A DNA stretch of 64,000 nucleotides, from positions 4,662,084-4,726,083 of the forward strand of contig NZ_CP012334.1 of the NCBI RefSeq assembly GCF_001704295.1, given 5' to 3'. This DNA comes from Bordetella sp. H567. GTDB lineage: Bacteria; Pseudomonadota; Gammaproteobacteria; Burkholderiales; Burkholderiaceae_B. Shown piece by piece: positions 25,856 to 34,423 of the stretch. The notes below the pieces were generated by a model, which was not told the DNA's origin, ran no database searches, and saw only the letters and a list, made by a program, of their open reading frames with translations. Both the position numbers and the translations under genes were made by a program. How positions within the stretch are numbered: position 1 is the first letter of the stretch; every line of letters starts with the position of its first letter.

Positions 25856-26216
25856 GCTTGCGCTCCTTGATGGTAGGGAACGAAGGCCGGAAGACATCAC
25901 GCGCGGGGAATGAAAACACAAAGGCCACGAGGGATGTCGTGGCCTTCAGGGTGGATCGCCGGATTACAGCGATCGAACGGCATGAAACCACTCAACGTCG
26001 GCGTCGAGTGATTCGTCGGAAAGCGAGGGCGGCGCAGGGGCCGGCGGCGTGTTTGTTCACTTGTGGTGCACGGGTTCGTTTGCCTGCGCAGCGCGGCGGC
26101 ATCCGGCGCCCGCATGTCTAGGCATGGGGGCGAGCTTACAACAGCCGGTTCACGCGTGGCAAACACGGCGGGCTGTCCAGCCTGCATCCGGACGGGCGTG
26201 CAAAGCGTGACGTTGA
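25856..26216. other. 361-bp intergenic region with two hairpins
   Basis: No gene recognised. It holds the terminator-like hairpin annotated separately and a second hairpin at 25989-26010 (arms CACTC-ACG and CGT-GAGTG around TCGG). It is the 3' region of the LysR gene and the 5' region of the GNAT gene, both on the minus strand. Confidence 0.6.
25910..25946 (-). terminator. rho-independent terminator
   Basis: A perfect 10-bp stem (AAGGCCACGA at 25921-25930 and its complement at 25937-25946) with a 6-base loop, followed on the minus strand by TGTGTTTTC. It would end transcripts from the LysR gene before the GNAT gene. Confidence 0.7.
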
Positions 26217-27098
26217 TCAGGACGGGGCGGACAAGGGCGTGCCGGCCAAGGACGACCGCAGCCACTCGATGAAGGCATCGGCGTGGGGAGGCAAGATACG
26301 GCCGGCGGCTGGCAAGGCGCATAAACCGCCGTCGAAGGCCACGGCGCCGAAAGGCGCGACCAGGCGGCCTTCGCGCATCTCGCGCGCGATCAGGCGCTGT
26401 TCCACCAGCGCCACGCCCAGTCCCGAGAGCGCGGCCTCGATGCACAGGTGGGTATGCGGAAAGGCCAGCGTGTCGCCGCGCGCGACGGACCGGCCGGTCT
26501 TGGCTTCCCATTGATCCCAGGCGCTGGAGGTGTATTCGTGCGCGATGCGCGTGCGCTTGCGCGGCAGCAGTTTCGCGTATTGCGGCGTGCAGACCGCCGC
26601 GAACGTGACCGGCGCCAGTGCAATGGCGCGCCGCCGGTCGGCGTCGGTATAGCCGGAAAGGTCCCAGGCCAGCAGCAGGTCGGCGCCTTCGCTGCGCATC
26701 TCGCGCGCGGACGTCATGGACAGCCGGATGCGGATGTCCGGGTGCGCTCGATAGAACATCGCCAATTGCGGCACCAGCCAGCGCATGGCGAACGTGGCGC
26801 TGCAGGCGACATGCAGGCCGGGGCCGCGCGCCTGCTGGGCCAGCCTGCCGTAGGCCTGTTCCAGCTGATCGAAGACGGAACGGACGGCGACGTAGAACTC
26901 GCTGCCGGCTTGCGTCAGGCGCAAACCGGTGCCGTCCTTTTCGAACAGCGCGACGCCGGCGTGTTCATGCAGCAGCCGCAGGTGGCGGCTGATGGCGCCA
27001 TGCGTCCGGAACAGTTCCTCGGCGGCGCGCGTTACCGATCCGGTACGCGCAACGGCTTCGAAAGCCCGGACGGCGGCAAGCGGAGGCAGTTGGCGCAT
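26217..27098 (-). CDS. LysR-family regulator (GcvA-like)
   Basis: A 293-residue LysR protein of the GcvA subgroup: the start [41 protein letters not shown]-like winged helix and an effector domain with LLAWDLSGY and [13 protein letters not shown]. ATG 27098 matches the subgroup's conserved N-terminus, though no clear ribosome site is seen; 27155 and 27170 are alternatives. It is flanked by unrelated genes on the same strand and its target is not evident. Confidence 0.82.
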   Translation of the reverse strand: [293 protein letters not shown]

Positions 27099-27249
27099 GA
27101 CGGTACCGTGGTGTGCATGAAATCCCGACACATCGATGTTGGTGCGATCATTCATCAAATGGCACACCAAATCAAGGCCTGCACGGTGCCGGCCTTCCGG
27201 CCGATGCCAGATTCAACGTCATAGGGCGATCCGCGTCCGGCGCCGCATA

Positions 27250-27873
27250 TCAACGCGATCGACGCACCACACGGATAGTCCCGCTATTGCCGCCGCCGCA
27301 ATAGAACAATTCGCGGCCGTCGGATTCCAATCCCGACACGCCGACGCCGGCCGGCATGTCCAGTTGCGTGATGACTTCGCCCGTTTCGACATCCACCTGC
27401 CGAAGGTCGCTGGCGTCGTCTTCCCAGGTGCCATGCCATAGTTCGCCATCCAGCCAGGTCACGCCGGTGACGAAGCGCTTGGATTCGATCGTGCGCAGCA
27501 CCTTCCCGGTACCGGGATCGAGCTGGTGGATCTTGCGTTCGCGATACTGGCCCACCCACAGGAAGCCTTCGGCCCAGGCCAGGCCCGAGCATCCCGGCGG
27601 GGCGGGGATGGCGCCCGATACGCGTCCGGTCTGGGGATCCACTTTCTGGATCCGCTCGCCCGCGATCTGGTAGATGTGCTTGCCGTCGAACGCCGTGCCC
27701 GCATTGGCTTCGATGTCGATGGTGCGCAGCGGGCTTCCCTTGTTCGGGTCCACGCAATTCAGTTTGTCCCCGGACGCAAACCAGACATGCTGGCCGTCGT
27801 AGGTCACGCCGTGCACGGCGTTGGCCCCCGGGAAGGGCCCGAGTTCGCGGATGATGTCGGCTGGCTTCTTCAT
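27250..27873 (-). CDS. YncE/glutamine-cyclotransferase-like beta-propeller protein
   Basis: A 207-residue protein built from four or five repeats of the type HGVTYDGQHVWFASGD...VDPNKG and LAWAEGFLWVGQYRERKIHQLDPGTGKVLRTI. It resembles cytoplasmic YVTN/PQQ-type propellers but is short for a full circle, so it may dimerise or form an open propeller. No signal peptide. It lies 30 bp after the TPR/winged-helix regulator in one transcription unit, suggesting that the two act together. No catalytic residues can be named. Confidence 0.6.
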   Translation of the reverse strand: MKKPADIIRELGPFPGANAVHGVTYDGQHVWFASGDKLNCVDPNKGSPLRTIDIEANAGTAFDGKHIYQIAGERIQKVDPQTGRVSGAIPAPPGCSGLAWAEGFLWVGQYRERKIHQLDPGTGKVLRTIESKRFVTGVTWLDGELWHGTWEDDASDLRQVDVETGEVITQLDMPAGVGVSGLESDGRELFYCGGGNSGTIRVVRRSR

Positions 27874-27903
27874 GGAATCGATCCTCCTTTTCAGGGTGCC
27901 ATG

Positions 27904-29124
27904 CTAGTCAAGGCCCAGGGGAACGGGGAGTAACAAGGTTGTCGTGTACCCCGGCGGGGCCGGCGCCATCCAGCGGCGCGCCCGGCCGTGTCCGGCGCAT
28001 TGCACCTTGCCGCGCGAGGCCAGGCGCTCCAGCGCGCGCTGCACGGTGCGTTGGCTGGCGCCCAGCGCAAGAGCCAGCGCCGAACTGGACCATGCCTCGC
28101 CGTCGGACAAGAAGGCCAGCACCGCCGCATGCGGTTCCTCGACCGGATGCGCCAGCACCGCGACCTTGCGCCCGCCGCGCGGTGTCAACAGGAATCCCCG
28201 CGGCGTCGCGGTGATGCTGGCCAGTCCTTGCAGCGCCCGGCGCAGGCGGCCGATCTCCACGCGCAAGCGCACCCGGTGCGATTCGTCGCCATGACGCGTG
28301 CGGAACGCCTTTTCGATGAGCATGTCCCGCGGCACATCGTCGGGCCATGCCTGGGCCAGCAGCCGCGCCAGCGCGAACAGGACGGGGCGCGTGGCCAGCA
28401 GCACCGTGGTGTTGCCCTCGACGACGACATGGCGGCAGGCGTCGACGATGAAGGCAGGCGAATCCAGCGTCGCCTCTACTTCCTCCAGGCGCAGCAGGCG
28501 TTCGCCGCCATCGGCGATCAGCCGCGCCGCCGGTGCATCCAGGGCACGCGCCGCGCTGTCGACCTCCACCGCCAGGGCGGGAATACCGGCATTGCGCGCG
28601 GCGCGTTCGGCCCGCACCAGCGCATCGCGCGCCGCTTTCACGCGGATGCGGCGCATCGCGATGCCGGCGGCGGCGAGTTCATGCGCTGCCCGTGAGGCAG
28701 GGCTCAAGACCGTGGGGTCGATGGCGGCGATGGCACGCTCGGCCTCGTCCAGCCTGCCCAGCAGGAGCAGGCGGCGCACCTCCAGGTGGCGCGCATGTGC
28801 CGCATTCATCCTGTCGCCGTGTGCTTCCAGCGTCGTCCGTGCCGCGTCCAGCGTCCGGGCCGGCCATGCCAGGTCACGCGATACCAGCGCGATTTCGGCC
28901 TCCGCCAGGACGCAGCGGGCGCGCGCCATCGCGTCACCGGCGCCGTAGACGCGCGCGGCGCGGCGCAACAGCGCCCTGGCTCGAGGGAAGTCGCCCAGCT
29001 GGGCCATGGCGATGCCGCGCAAGGCCAGCGCCGGTGCGTCCTCGCGCAAGGCCACGCGGTTCAGCGCGCCCAGCGGATCGCCCGCCGCCAGTGCCCGCGC
29101 CGCTGCCGTGATGCGTTCATCCAT
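27904..29124 (-). CDS. TPR-containing transcriptional regulator with two winged helices
   Basis: A 406-residue protein. Residues ~1-190 are Ala/Arg-rich helical pairs that read like TPRs (LRGIAMAQLGDFPRARALLRRAARVYGAG; LEVRRLLLLGRLDEAERAI). Residues ~235-310 look like an OmpR/SARP-type winged helix (LFALARLLAQAWPDDVPRDMLIEKAF...HRVRLRVEIGRLRRAL). The last 70 residues carry a second HTH (SSSALALALGASQRTVQRALERL). This order is unusual. It precedes the propeller gene by 30 bp and is divergent from the DUF2182 gene with 125 bp between starts, so it may control both. Confidence 0.65.
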   Translation of the reverse strand: MDERITAAARALAAGDPLGALNRVALREDAPALALRGIAMAQLGDFPRARALLRRAARVYGAGDAMARARCVLAEAEIALVSRDLAWPARTLDAARTTLEAHGDRMNAAHARHLEVRRLLLLGRLDEAERAIAAIDPTVLSPASRAAHELAAAGIAMRRIRVKAARDALVRAERAARNAGIPALAVEVDSAARALDAPAARLIADGGERLLRLEEVEATLDSPAFIVDACRHVVVEGNTTVLLATRPVLFALARLLAQAWPDDVPRDMLIEKAFRTRHGDESHRVRLRVEIGRLRRALQGLASITATPRGFLLTPRGGRKVAVLAHPVEEPHAAVLAFLSDGEAWSSSALALALGASQRTVQRALERLASRGKVQCAGHGRARRWMAPAPPGYTTTLLLPVPLGLD

Positions 29125-29249
29125 CCCAATTCCGCCACGTTTGTCACTCCCTCTCGCGGGCAGTGCGTCCGTAATCTAACACCAGGCTTGCGCCATGAAC
29201 ACGGCCGCATGCACCTCGGCCTGGCTTGCGCCCGAACGCGTCTTTCGAC

Positions 29250-30176
29250 ATGAACATCATTCCCATGGACCACCGATCGCGATATCGCTTCTTCGGCGTC
29301 TGCGCGCTGCTTTTCCTGACCTGCGCGGCGCTGACGACGCTGTGGCACGGGCCGTTGTCCGCCATGGCCCGCTTGCCGATGTGCGATGGCGCAATGCGCG
29401 CGATGACAAGCGCGATATGGCTGCGCATGCCACGGCAGACATGGCCCGGCGCCGCCACGTCCTTCCTGTGCATGTGGATGGTGATGATGGCGGCAATGAT
29501 GCTGCCCGCCGTGGCGCCTGCGCTGTGGCGTTACCGCCAGGCGGTCCGCGTGGGGGAACAGGCGCACGGCAATCGGGACAGCGAAGGGAACAGCGAAGGG
29601 GACGACGAAACAGACCCCCGAGACGTGGTGCGCGACACGTCGCCGGCCAGCTCGGTGCAGCACGGCAACGCGGCGCCGACCCGCCCAGGGCCGGACCCGC
29701 TCGCCGCGGTGGCGGCCACCGGATATTTCGCCGTATGGGCAGCCCTGGGCGCGATGACCTATCCCGTGGCCGCCGCGGTGGCAGCCCTTCAGCTGCGCCA
29801 CCCGGTATTCGCGCAGGCATCTCCATTCATGACCGCGGCCGTCGTCGCGGCGGCCGGCGGCTTGCAATTCACGCGATGGAAAGCGCGCCATCTTGCCTGC
29901 TGCGCGGATGCGCCGACAGGCCATCCTCGGTTGGCCCAGGCGCGCGGCGCATGGCGCCATGGCCTGCAGCTGGGCTGGCACTGCATCCAGGCCTGCGCCG
30001 GATGGACCGCCGTGCTCGTCGTCACCGGGCTCATGCATCCGATGTCCATGATCGCGGTCGGCATTGCCATCGCGGCCGAACGCCTTGCCCCGGACGGCAA
30101 GGCCTTCTCGCGGGCGACCGGGGCCGTCCTGGTGGTGGCGGGACTTTTCATGATGGCGCGCGCCGCCTTGGCTTGA
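29250..30176 (+). CDS. DUF2182 integral membrane protein
   Basis: A 308-residue membrane protein. The diagnostic segment is MWMVMMAAMMLPAVAPALWRYRQ, found in DUF2182 (predicted metal-binding) proteins, followed by further helices (VAATGYFAVWAALGAMTYPVA, WTAVLVVTGLMHPMSMIAVG). Met- and His-rich helices suggest copper or another soft metal, as inference. Between helices 2 and 3 lies a ~50-residue acidic linker (DSEGNSEGDDETDPRDV) encoded by a short DNA repeat. ATG 29250 is chosen; 29226 is possible. No DUF1326 partner, common elsewhere, is adjacent. Confidence 0.8.
   Translation: MNIIPMDHRSRYRFFGVCALLFLTCAALTTLWHGPLSAMARLPMCDGAMRAMTSAIWLRMPRQTWPGAATSFLCMWMVMMAAMMLPAVAPALWRYRQAVRVGEQAHGNRDSEGNSEGDDETDPRDVVRDTSPASSVQHGNAAPTRPGPDPLAAVAATGYFAVWAALGAMTYPVAAAVAALQLRHPVFAQASPFMTAAVVAAAGGLQFTRWKARHLACCADAPTGHPRLAQARGAWRHGLQLGWHCIQACAGWTAVLVVTGLMHPMSMIAVGIAIAAERLAPDGKAFSRATGAVLVVAGLFMMARAALA
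29574..29609 (+). repeat. ~12-bp minisatellite inside the DUF2182 gene
   Basis: Three imperfect units of the form GGGAMAGCGAA follow each other and encode the DSEG-NSEG-DDE run. The repeat stays in frame. Confidence 0.55.
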
Positions 30177-30192
30177 CGCGGCCCGGTCCGCC

Positions 30193-31746
30193 CTACTTGC
30201 GCAACAGCCCCGGGGTCACGCGCGCCGGAAGATAGCGCAGCGCGATCGCCATGGCCGCGATCGCCGCGATGGCGGCGACCGCCATGCCCGTCCGGTAGCT
30301 GCCGACGTAGGCGTCGAGAACCAGGCCGCGCAGCAGCTGGGCCGTCTGGGCGGGCACCTGGTCCGGCGCCCGCAGTGCCGCCAGCCTGGACGCGTCGGCC
30401 AGCAAGGCCGCGCGCACACCCGCATCGATGCCGGCGTCCGCCAGGCGGTGCCCAAGGTAGTAAGGAAAGGACACCAGGGAAATCAAACCCGCCGCGGCGA
30501 CCGCCGCGACGCCGGCGATGCGGCTGATCGCGTTGTTGATCCCGGATGCCACGCCCGATTCGCCGTCGGAAACGGAACTCAGCACCGCGGTGGTCAGCGG
30601 CGCCACGCTGATCGTCATGCCGATGGCGAGCAGCAGGAGCGCCGGCAGATAGCCGGTCCAGTAATCCACCGTCCCCAGGGTTTCCACCACGGCGAAAGCC
30701 GCACAGCCGGCGGTGACCAGGCCCGCGCCGCTACTCAAGGTCGCGCGCAGTCCCCAGCGCTCCCCCAGCTTGCTGGCCAGCGGCGACAGCAGGCCCATCA
30801 CGAGCCCGAACGGAATCAAGGCCGTCCCTGCCTGCAGGCCGCTATAGCCGTGTACCTGGATCAGCGTGTACGGCAACAGGAAGAACACCACGCTCAAGGC
30901 GAAGTACAAGCCCACCGTGATCCCGTTGGTCGCGCTGAACACACGGGACCGGAAAATGGACAGCGGCACCAGCGGCACGCGCGACCTCGATTCGTGGAAA
31001 ACGAAACCGGCCAACGTCAGCACGCCGGCCACCAGCAAGCCCGTCAGCAGGCCCCTGCCCGTGTGCGCCTCCGGCAACTCGCTGACGGAATAAATCACCA
31101 GCGCCAGCCCCGCCGTGACCAGGAATCCACCCAGCCAATCCGTGGCGCCGCGGACCGCGCCATGGCTTTCCGGGACGAAGCGCAAGGTCAGGCCCACCGC
31201 GATCACGGCCAGCGGCAGGTTGATCCAGAAAACCGCGCGCCAGGACAGCACATCGATGAATATGCCGCCCAGGATGGGGCCCGACACCGTCGTCAGCGCG
31301 GCGGCCGCGGCCCATATGCCCACGGCGCGACCGCGTACGTCCTTGGGATAGGCGGCCGCGATGATGGCCAGGCTTTGCGGCACCAGCAGCGCCCCGCCCA
31401 GCCCCTGCAGCACGCGCGCCGCGATCAAGGCACCGGCCGCGGGCGCCAGCGCGCATCCGATCGACGCCAGGGTGAACAGCACGATGCCGCTGATGAAAAT
31501 CCGGCGGCGTCCATAACGGTCGCCCAGCACGCCGCCCATCAGGATCAGCGCGCCGAGTACCAGCGCGTAGCCGTTGACCACCCACTGCAGCACGCCGAAG
31601 CCCGTGTGAAACTGCGCCTGGATCGCCGGCAAGGCGACATTCACCACGATGCCGTCGATGAAGGCCATCGAGGACGCCAGGATGGTCGCCGCCAGCAGGT
31701 AAGGCCTGGCGGACGGCGCGCAGGGGGTGGCGGGATCCGGAGTCAT
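30193..31746 (-). CDS. DHA2-family (EmrB/QacA-like) MFS multidrug exporter
   Basis: A 517-residue, 14-helix drug:H+ antiporter. Typical motifs are FIDGIVVNVALPAIQ in helix 1, GVLGDRYGRRRIF (motif A), LQGLGGALLVPQSLAII (motif B) and GPILGGIFIDVLSWRAVFWINLP (motif C and D2-like). It would export hydrophobic toxicants across the inner membrane. No MFP (EmrA) partner is adjacent. ATG 31746 is preferred to 31764. It converges on the DUF2182 gene with 16 bp between stops and is divergent from the ketopantoate-reductase gene. Confidence 0.92.
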   Translation of the reverse strand: MTPDPATPCAPSARPYLLAATILASSMAFIDGIVVNVALPAIQAQFHTGFGVLQWVVNGYALVLGALILMGGVLGDRYGRRRIFISGIVLFTLASIGCALAPAAGALIAARVLQGLGGALLVPQSLAIIAAAYPKDVRGRAVGIWAAAAALTTVSGPILGGIFIDVLSWRAVFWINLPLAVIAVGLTLRFVPESHGAVRGATDWLGGFLVTAGLALVIYSVSELPEAHTGRGLLTGLLVAGVLTLAGFVFHESRSRVPLVPLSIFRSRVFSATNGITVGLYFALSVVFFLLPYTLIQVHGYSGLQAGTALIPFGLVMGLLSPLASKLGERWGLRATLSSGAGLVTAGCAAFAVVETLGTVDYWTGYLPALLLLAIGMTISVAPLTTAVLSSVSDGESGVASGINNAISRIAGVAAVAAAGLISLVSFPYYLGHRLADAGIDAGVRAALLADASRLAALRAPDQVPAQTAQLLRGLVLDAYVGSYRTGMAVAAIAAIAAMAIALRYLPARVTPGLLRK

Positions 31747-31900
31747 CGCTCGAAAAAGTAGCACGTCCTGCTATCCTCGGGAACTTGCGACTGTCGGGGA
31801 CGTTGCGCGGACGGAATCGATGCGATCGGTCCTTGCGCCGGGCCGGCCGCATCGTCCCCACATCGACGATCCCGCCTGGCGCGCCAAGGAGCAGCACAGA

Positions 31901-32902
31901 ATGGATGTATGCGTTTTCGGCGCGGGCGCCATAGGCGGTTTCATGGCGGCGCGGCTGGCCGCCGACGGGCAGGCGAAGGTATCGGTGATCGCGCGGGGCG
32001 CCCATCTGGCGGCCATCCGCCACCATGGTTTGCGGCTGGTTTCCACCGGCGGAGATATCTCGGCCCGGCCCGCGCATGCCGTGGACCAGCCGCGGGACTT
32101 GCCGCCGCAGGACATCGTTTTCGTCACATTGAAAGCCTACGCGCTGCCGGCCGCCGCCCAGGCCATCGCCGGGCTGCTCAAGCCCGAAGGCCATGCGGTC
32201 TTCGTGACCAACGGCCTGACCTGGTGGTGGAAGCATGGCCTGCCCAATCCCGGCCCCCTGCCCTTGCTGGATCCGGACGGCGCCCTGTGGAACACGCTGA
32301 CCCCGCAACGCGTGCTGGGCTGCGTGGTCTATGCGCCCAATGAAGTCATCGAGCCCGGCGTGGTGCGCCATACCGGCCCCAACCGCTGGCTGCTGGGCGA
32401 GCCCGACGGCTCGGACAGCGCGCGACTGCGCGACACCGTCCAGTTGATGCGGCACGCCGGGCTGGGCGCCGAAGCGTCGCCGGACCTGCGGGGCGAAGTC
32501 TGGGTGAAGCTGATGCGCAACGCCGCGCTGAATCCCTTGTGCGCGCTGACGCGGCTGCCGTCCAGCGAACTGGCGGCCGACCCCGAACTACTGGCCATCG
32601 GCGACGGCATCATCGGCGAACTCGTCGCGATCGCGGCCGCCCACGGCAGCCAGGTCGAAAGCCAGGCCGAGGAAGCGCGCGCCGCGCTGCGCCGCGGCGG
32701 CCCCGCGGGCAACAAGCCGGTGGGCGGCATGCGGCCGTCCATGCTGCAGGACGCCCTGGCCGGCCGCCCCACCGAAGTAGAAGCCATCCTGGGACAGCTG
32801 CAGGCCTTCGCCCGGGAAGCCGGCGTACCCTGCCCCTGCATCGATGGCGTGCTGCCGCTGATGCGCGGGCTGGACCGGTCGCTGCGTACGCATAAGGCCT
32901 GA
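31901..32902 (+). CDS. 2-dehydropantoate 2-reductase family protein
   Basis: A 333-residue ketopantoate-reductase-family enzyme. It has the cofactor motif VFGAGAIGGFMAARL, the catalytic Lys in EVWVKLMRNAALNPLCAL, and the C-terminal RPSMLQDALAGRPTEVEAILG. The canonical reaction is NADPH reduction of 2-dehydropantoate in pantothenate synthesis, but this family has many paralogues acting on other 2-oxo acids. AAGGAGCAGCACAG supports ATG 31901. It is monocistronic and is followed by a 10-bp tandem repeat and a hairpin. Confidence 0.85.
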   Translation: MDVCVFGAGAIGGFMAARLAADGQAKVSVIARGAHLAAIRHHGLRLVSTGGDISARPAHAVDQPRDLPPQDIVFVTLKAYALPAAAQAIAGLLKPEGHAVFVTNGLTWWWKHGLPNPGPLPLLDPDGALWNTLTPQRVLGCVVYAPNEVIEPGVVRHTGPNRWLLGEPDGSDSARLRDTVQLMRHAGLGAEASPDLRGEVWVKLMRNAALNPLCALTRLPSSELAADPELLAIGDGIIGELVAIAAAHGSQVESQAEEARAALRRGGPAGNKPVGGMRPSMLQDALAGRPTEVEAILGQLQAFAREAGVPCPCIDGVLPLMRGLDRSLRTHKA

Positions 32903-32910
32903 GGCCGCCG

Positions 32911-32950
32911 CGACGCGGAGCGACCCGCAGCGACCCGCAGCGACCCGGAG
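32911..32950 (+). repeat. four tandem 10-bp units
   Basis: Four head-to-tail copies of CGACSCGSAG directly after the ketopantoate-reductase stop, followed by two further degenerate units (CGGCCTCGGG, CGGCCCGAGG). The period is exactly 10 bp. Confidence 0.8.
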
Positions 32951-32953
32951 CGG

Positions 32954-32970
32954 CCTCGGGCGGCCCGAGG
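32954..32970. terminator. hairpin between convergent genes
   Basis: Perfect 7-bp stem CCTCGGG/CCCGAGG with loop CGG, located between the stops at 32902 and 33004. No T-tract follows on either strand, so it is a weak or rho-assisted terminator at best. Confidence 0.4.
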
Positions 32971-33003
32971 TTGGCGGTGGCGCTGACCGGCCGCCGGCGC
33001 GCG

Positions 33004-34383
33004 CTAGCGCGAAGACAGCGAAAAGCCCACCGTAGCCTGGTCGAAGACACTATCGATATGCGCCAGCAACGCCCGCGCATCCGCTTCGCTCAAGCCGCCG
33101 TAGGCGCAGTTCGCCTCGAACTTGCGGGCCAGGTCCTCGTCGCTGAGCGGATGTTCGGCGCCGCCCTTGAAATATCCCTGCCGGAACTCATGCACCGACC
33201 CATCGGCCATCTTGACGCGCACATGGCCGGTGAACTGTCTTGGATAGGGGTTGGCGGGGTCGACCACATACGTCACCTTGGAGGCCACGCCCAGGATCGC
33301 GGGATCCTTCACGATCACGTCGTCGTACTCGCGCAATCCCGCGTCGCCACGCACGATCGCCACCGCGATCGCATACGGCACGCTGAACTTCGCGGCATAG
33401 CCGTTGGGCGGCCTCCGCTTCTGGTCCAGCGGTTCCCACAGGCGATGCAGCACGCCTTCCGCCGCTTCGCATTCGATGCTGGCGATGGACGCGGGGTCCA
33501 GGCCCAGCTTGCCGAATTCGCGCGCGCAGTCGATATAGGGATGGCACATCGTCCCGCAGGCGTAGGGCTTGAAGGCGATCGTCGGCCATATCCACGTCTC
33601 GCCGAAGCCGGCCATCATGGCGTCGAAGTTGCCGTCCAGCGTATTGGCAAAGCCATGGAACAGCCCATGCGTGCCTTCGAAGACGGTGCGCGGTCCCTTG
33701 AAACCTTCCAGCGCCAGGCGCACCGCCCGATACCCGGACTGCGCCGCCCAGCCGGGATGCATGCGCTTGGTCCACGACCCATCGGCCAGGTATTCGATGA
33801 TCCCCGACGCCATGCTGCCCGCGATACCGAAGGCGTCGACCAGCTGCTGCTCGGTCAAGCGCAGCGCCGCGCCGACACCGGCCACCGCGCCCATGACGCC
33901 GAACACCGCCGTCGGATGAAAGCCCGCCTTATGCACCCGGGTCGGCGCCACGGCGCACAGGCGGCACATGACTTCCGAGCCGACGGCCAGCCCGCGCAGG
34001 AAGTCCTGCCCGGAAAACCCATGGCGTTCCGCCGCGGCGATGAGCGCCGGCACGATGACCACCCCCGCGTGCACCGGGCCGCCTTCGAAAGTGTCGTCGA
34101 AATCTTCCCCATGCGCCGCGATGCCGTTGACGAAGGCGGCGCCTTCCACCCCCAGTTTGCGCGTATGGCCCAGTACCGTGCACGGACCGTCCGCGTCGAC
34201 GGAGGCCATCGCCGCGGCGACGTACGGCTGCGCGCGCGCGGCGATGCATATGCTGGCGATGTCCAGCACCATCCGCCGCCCGACGTCGCGCGCGCCGGCC
34301 GCCTTGTGCGGCTGCGCGGCCAGGATGCCGCGCGCCAGCCGCTGCGATATCGATACTTCGGGGTTCTTGCTTGCTTCAGACAT
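33004..34383 (-). CDS. MmgE/PrpD family protein
   Basis: A 459-residue MmgE/PrpD protein. Landmarks: AAFVNGIAAHGEDFDDTFEGGPVHAG, GFHPTAVFGVMGAVAGVGAALRL, KRMHPGWAAQSGYRAVRLA and KPYACGTMCHPYIDCAREF. The HGEDFDDTF segment is the conserved D-rich active-site region. It is probably a dehydratase or isomerase of a polycarboxylic acid. It ends the operon MFS-SDR-Bug-MmgE/PrpD, 40 bp after the Bug gene. It is clearly diverged from the copies at 15.7 and 62.6 kb, suggesting a different substrate. Confidence 0.9.
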   Translation of the reverse strand: MSEASKNPEVSISQRLARGILAAQPHKAAGARDVGRRMVLDIASICIAARAQPYVAAAMASVDADGPCTVLGHTRKLGVEGAAFVNGIAAHGEDFDDTFEGGPVHAGVVIVPALIAAAERHGFSGQDFLRGLAVGSEVMCRLCAVAPTRVHKAGFHPTAVFGVMGAVAGVGAALRLTEQQLVDAFGIAGSMASGIIEYLADGSWTKRMHPGWAAQSGYRAVRLALEGFKGPRTVFEGTHGLFHGFANTLDGNFDAMMAGFGETWIWPTIAFKPYACGTMCHPYIDCAREFGKLGLDPASIASIECEAAEGVLHRLWEPLDQKRRPPNGYAAKFSVPYAIAVAIVRGDAGLREYDDVIVKDPAILGVASKVTYVVDPANPYPRQFTGHVRVKMADGSVHEFRQGYFKGGAEHPLSDEDLARKFEANCAYGGLSEADARALLAHIDSVFDQATVGFSLSSR

Positions 34384-34423
34384 GCGTGTTCCTGTCGAAA
34401 TCCATTGACGACGCGCGGTGGCG

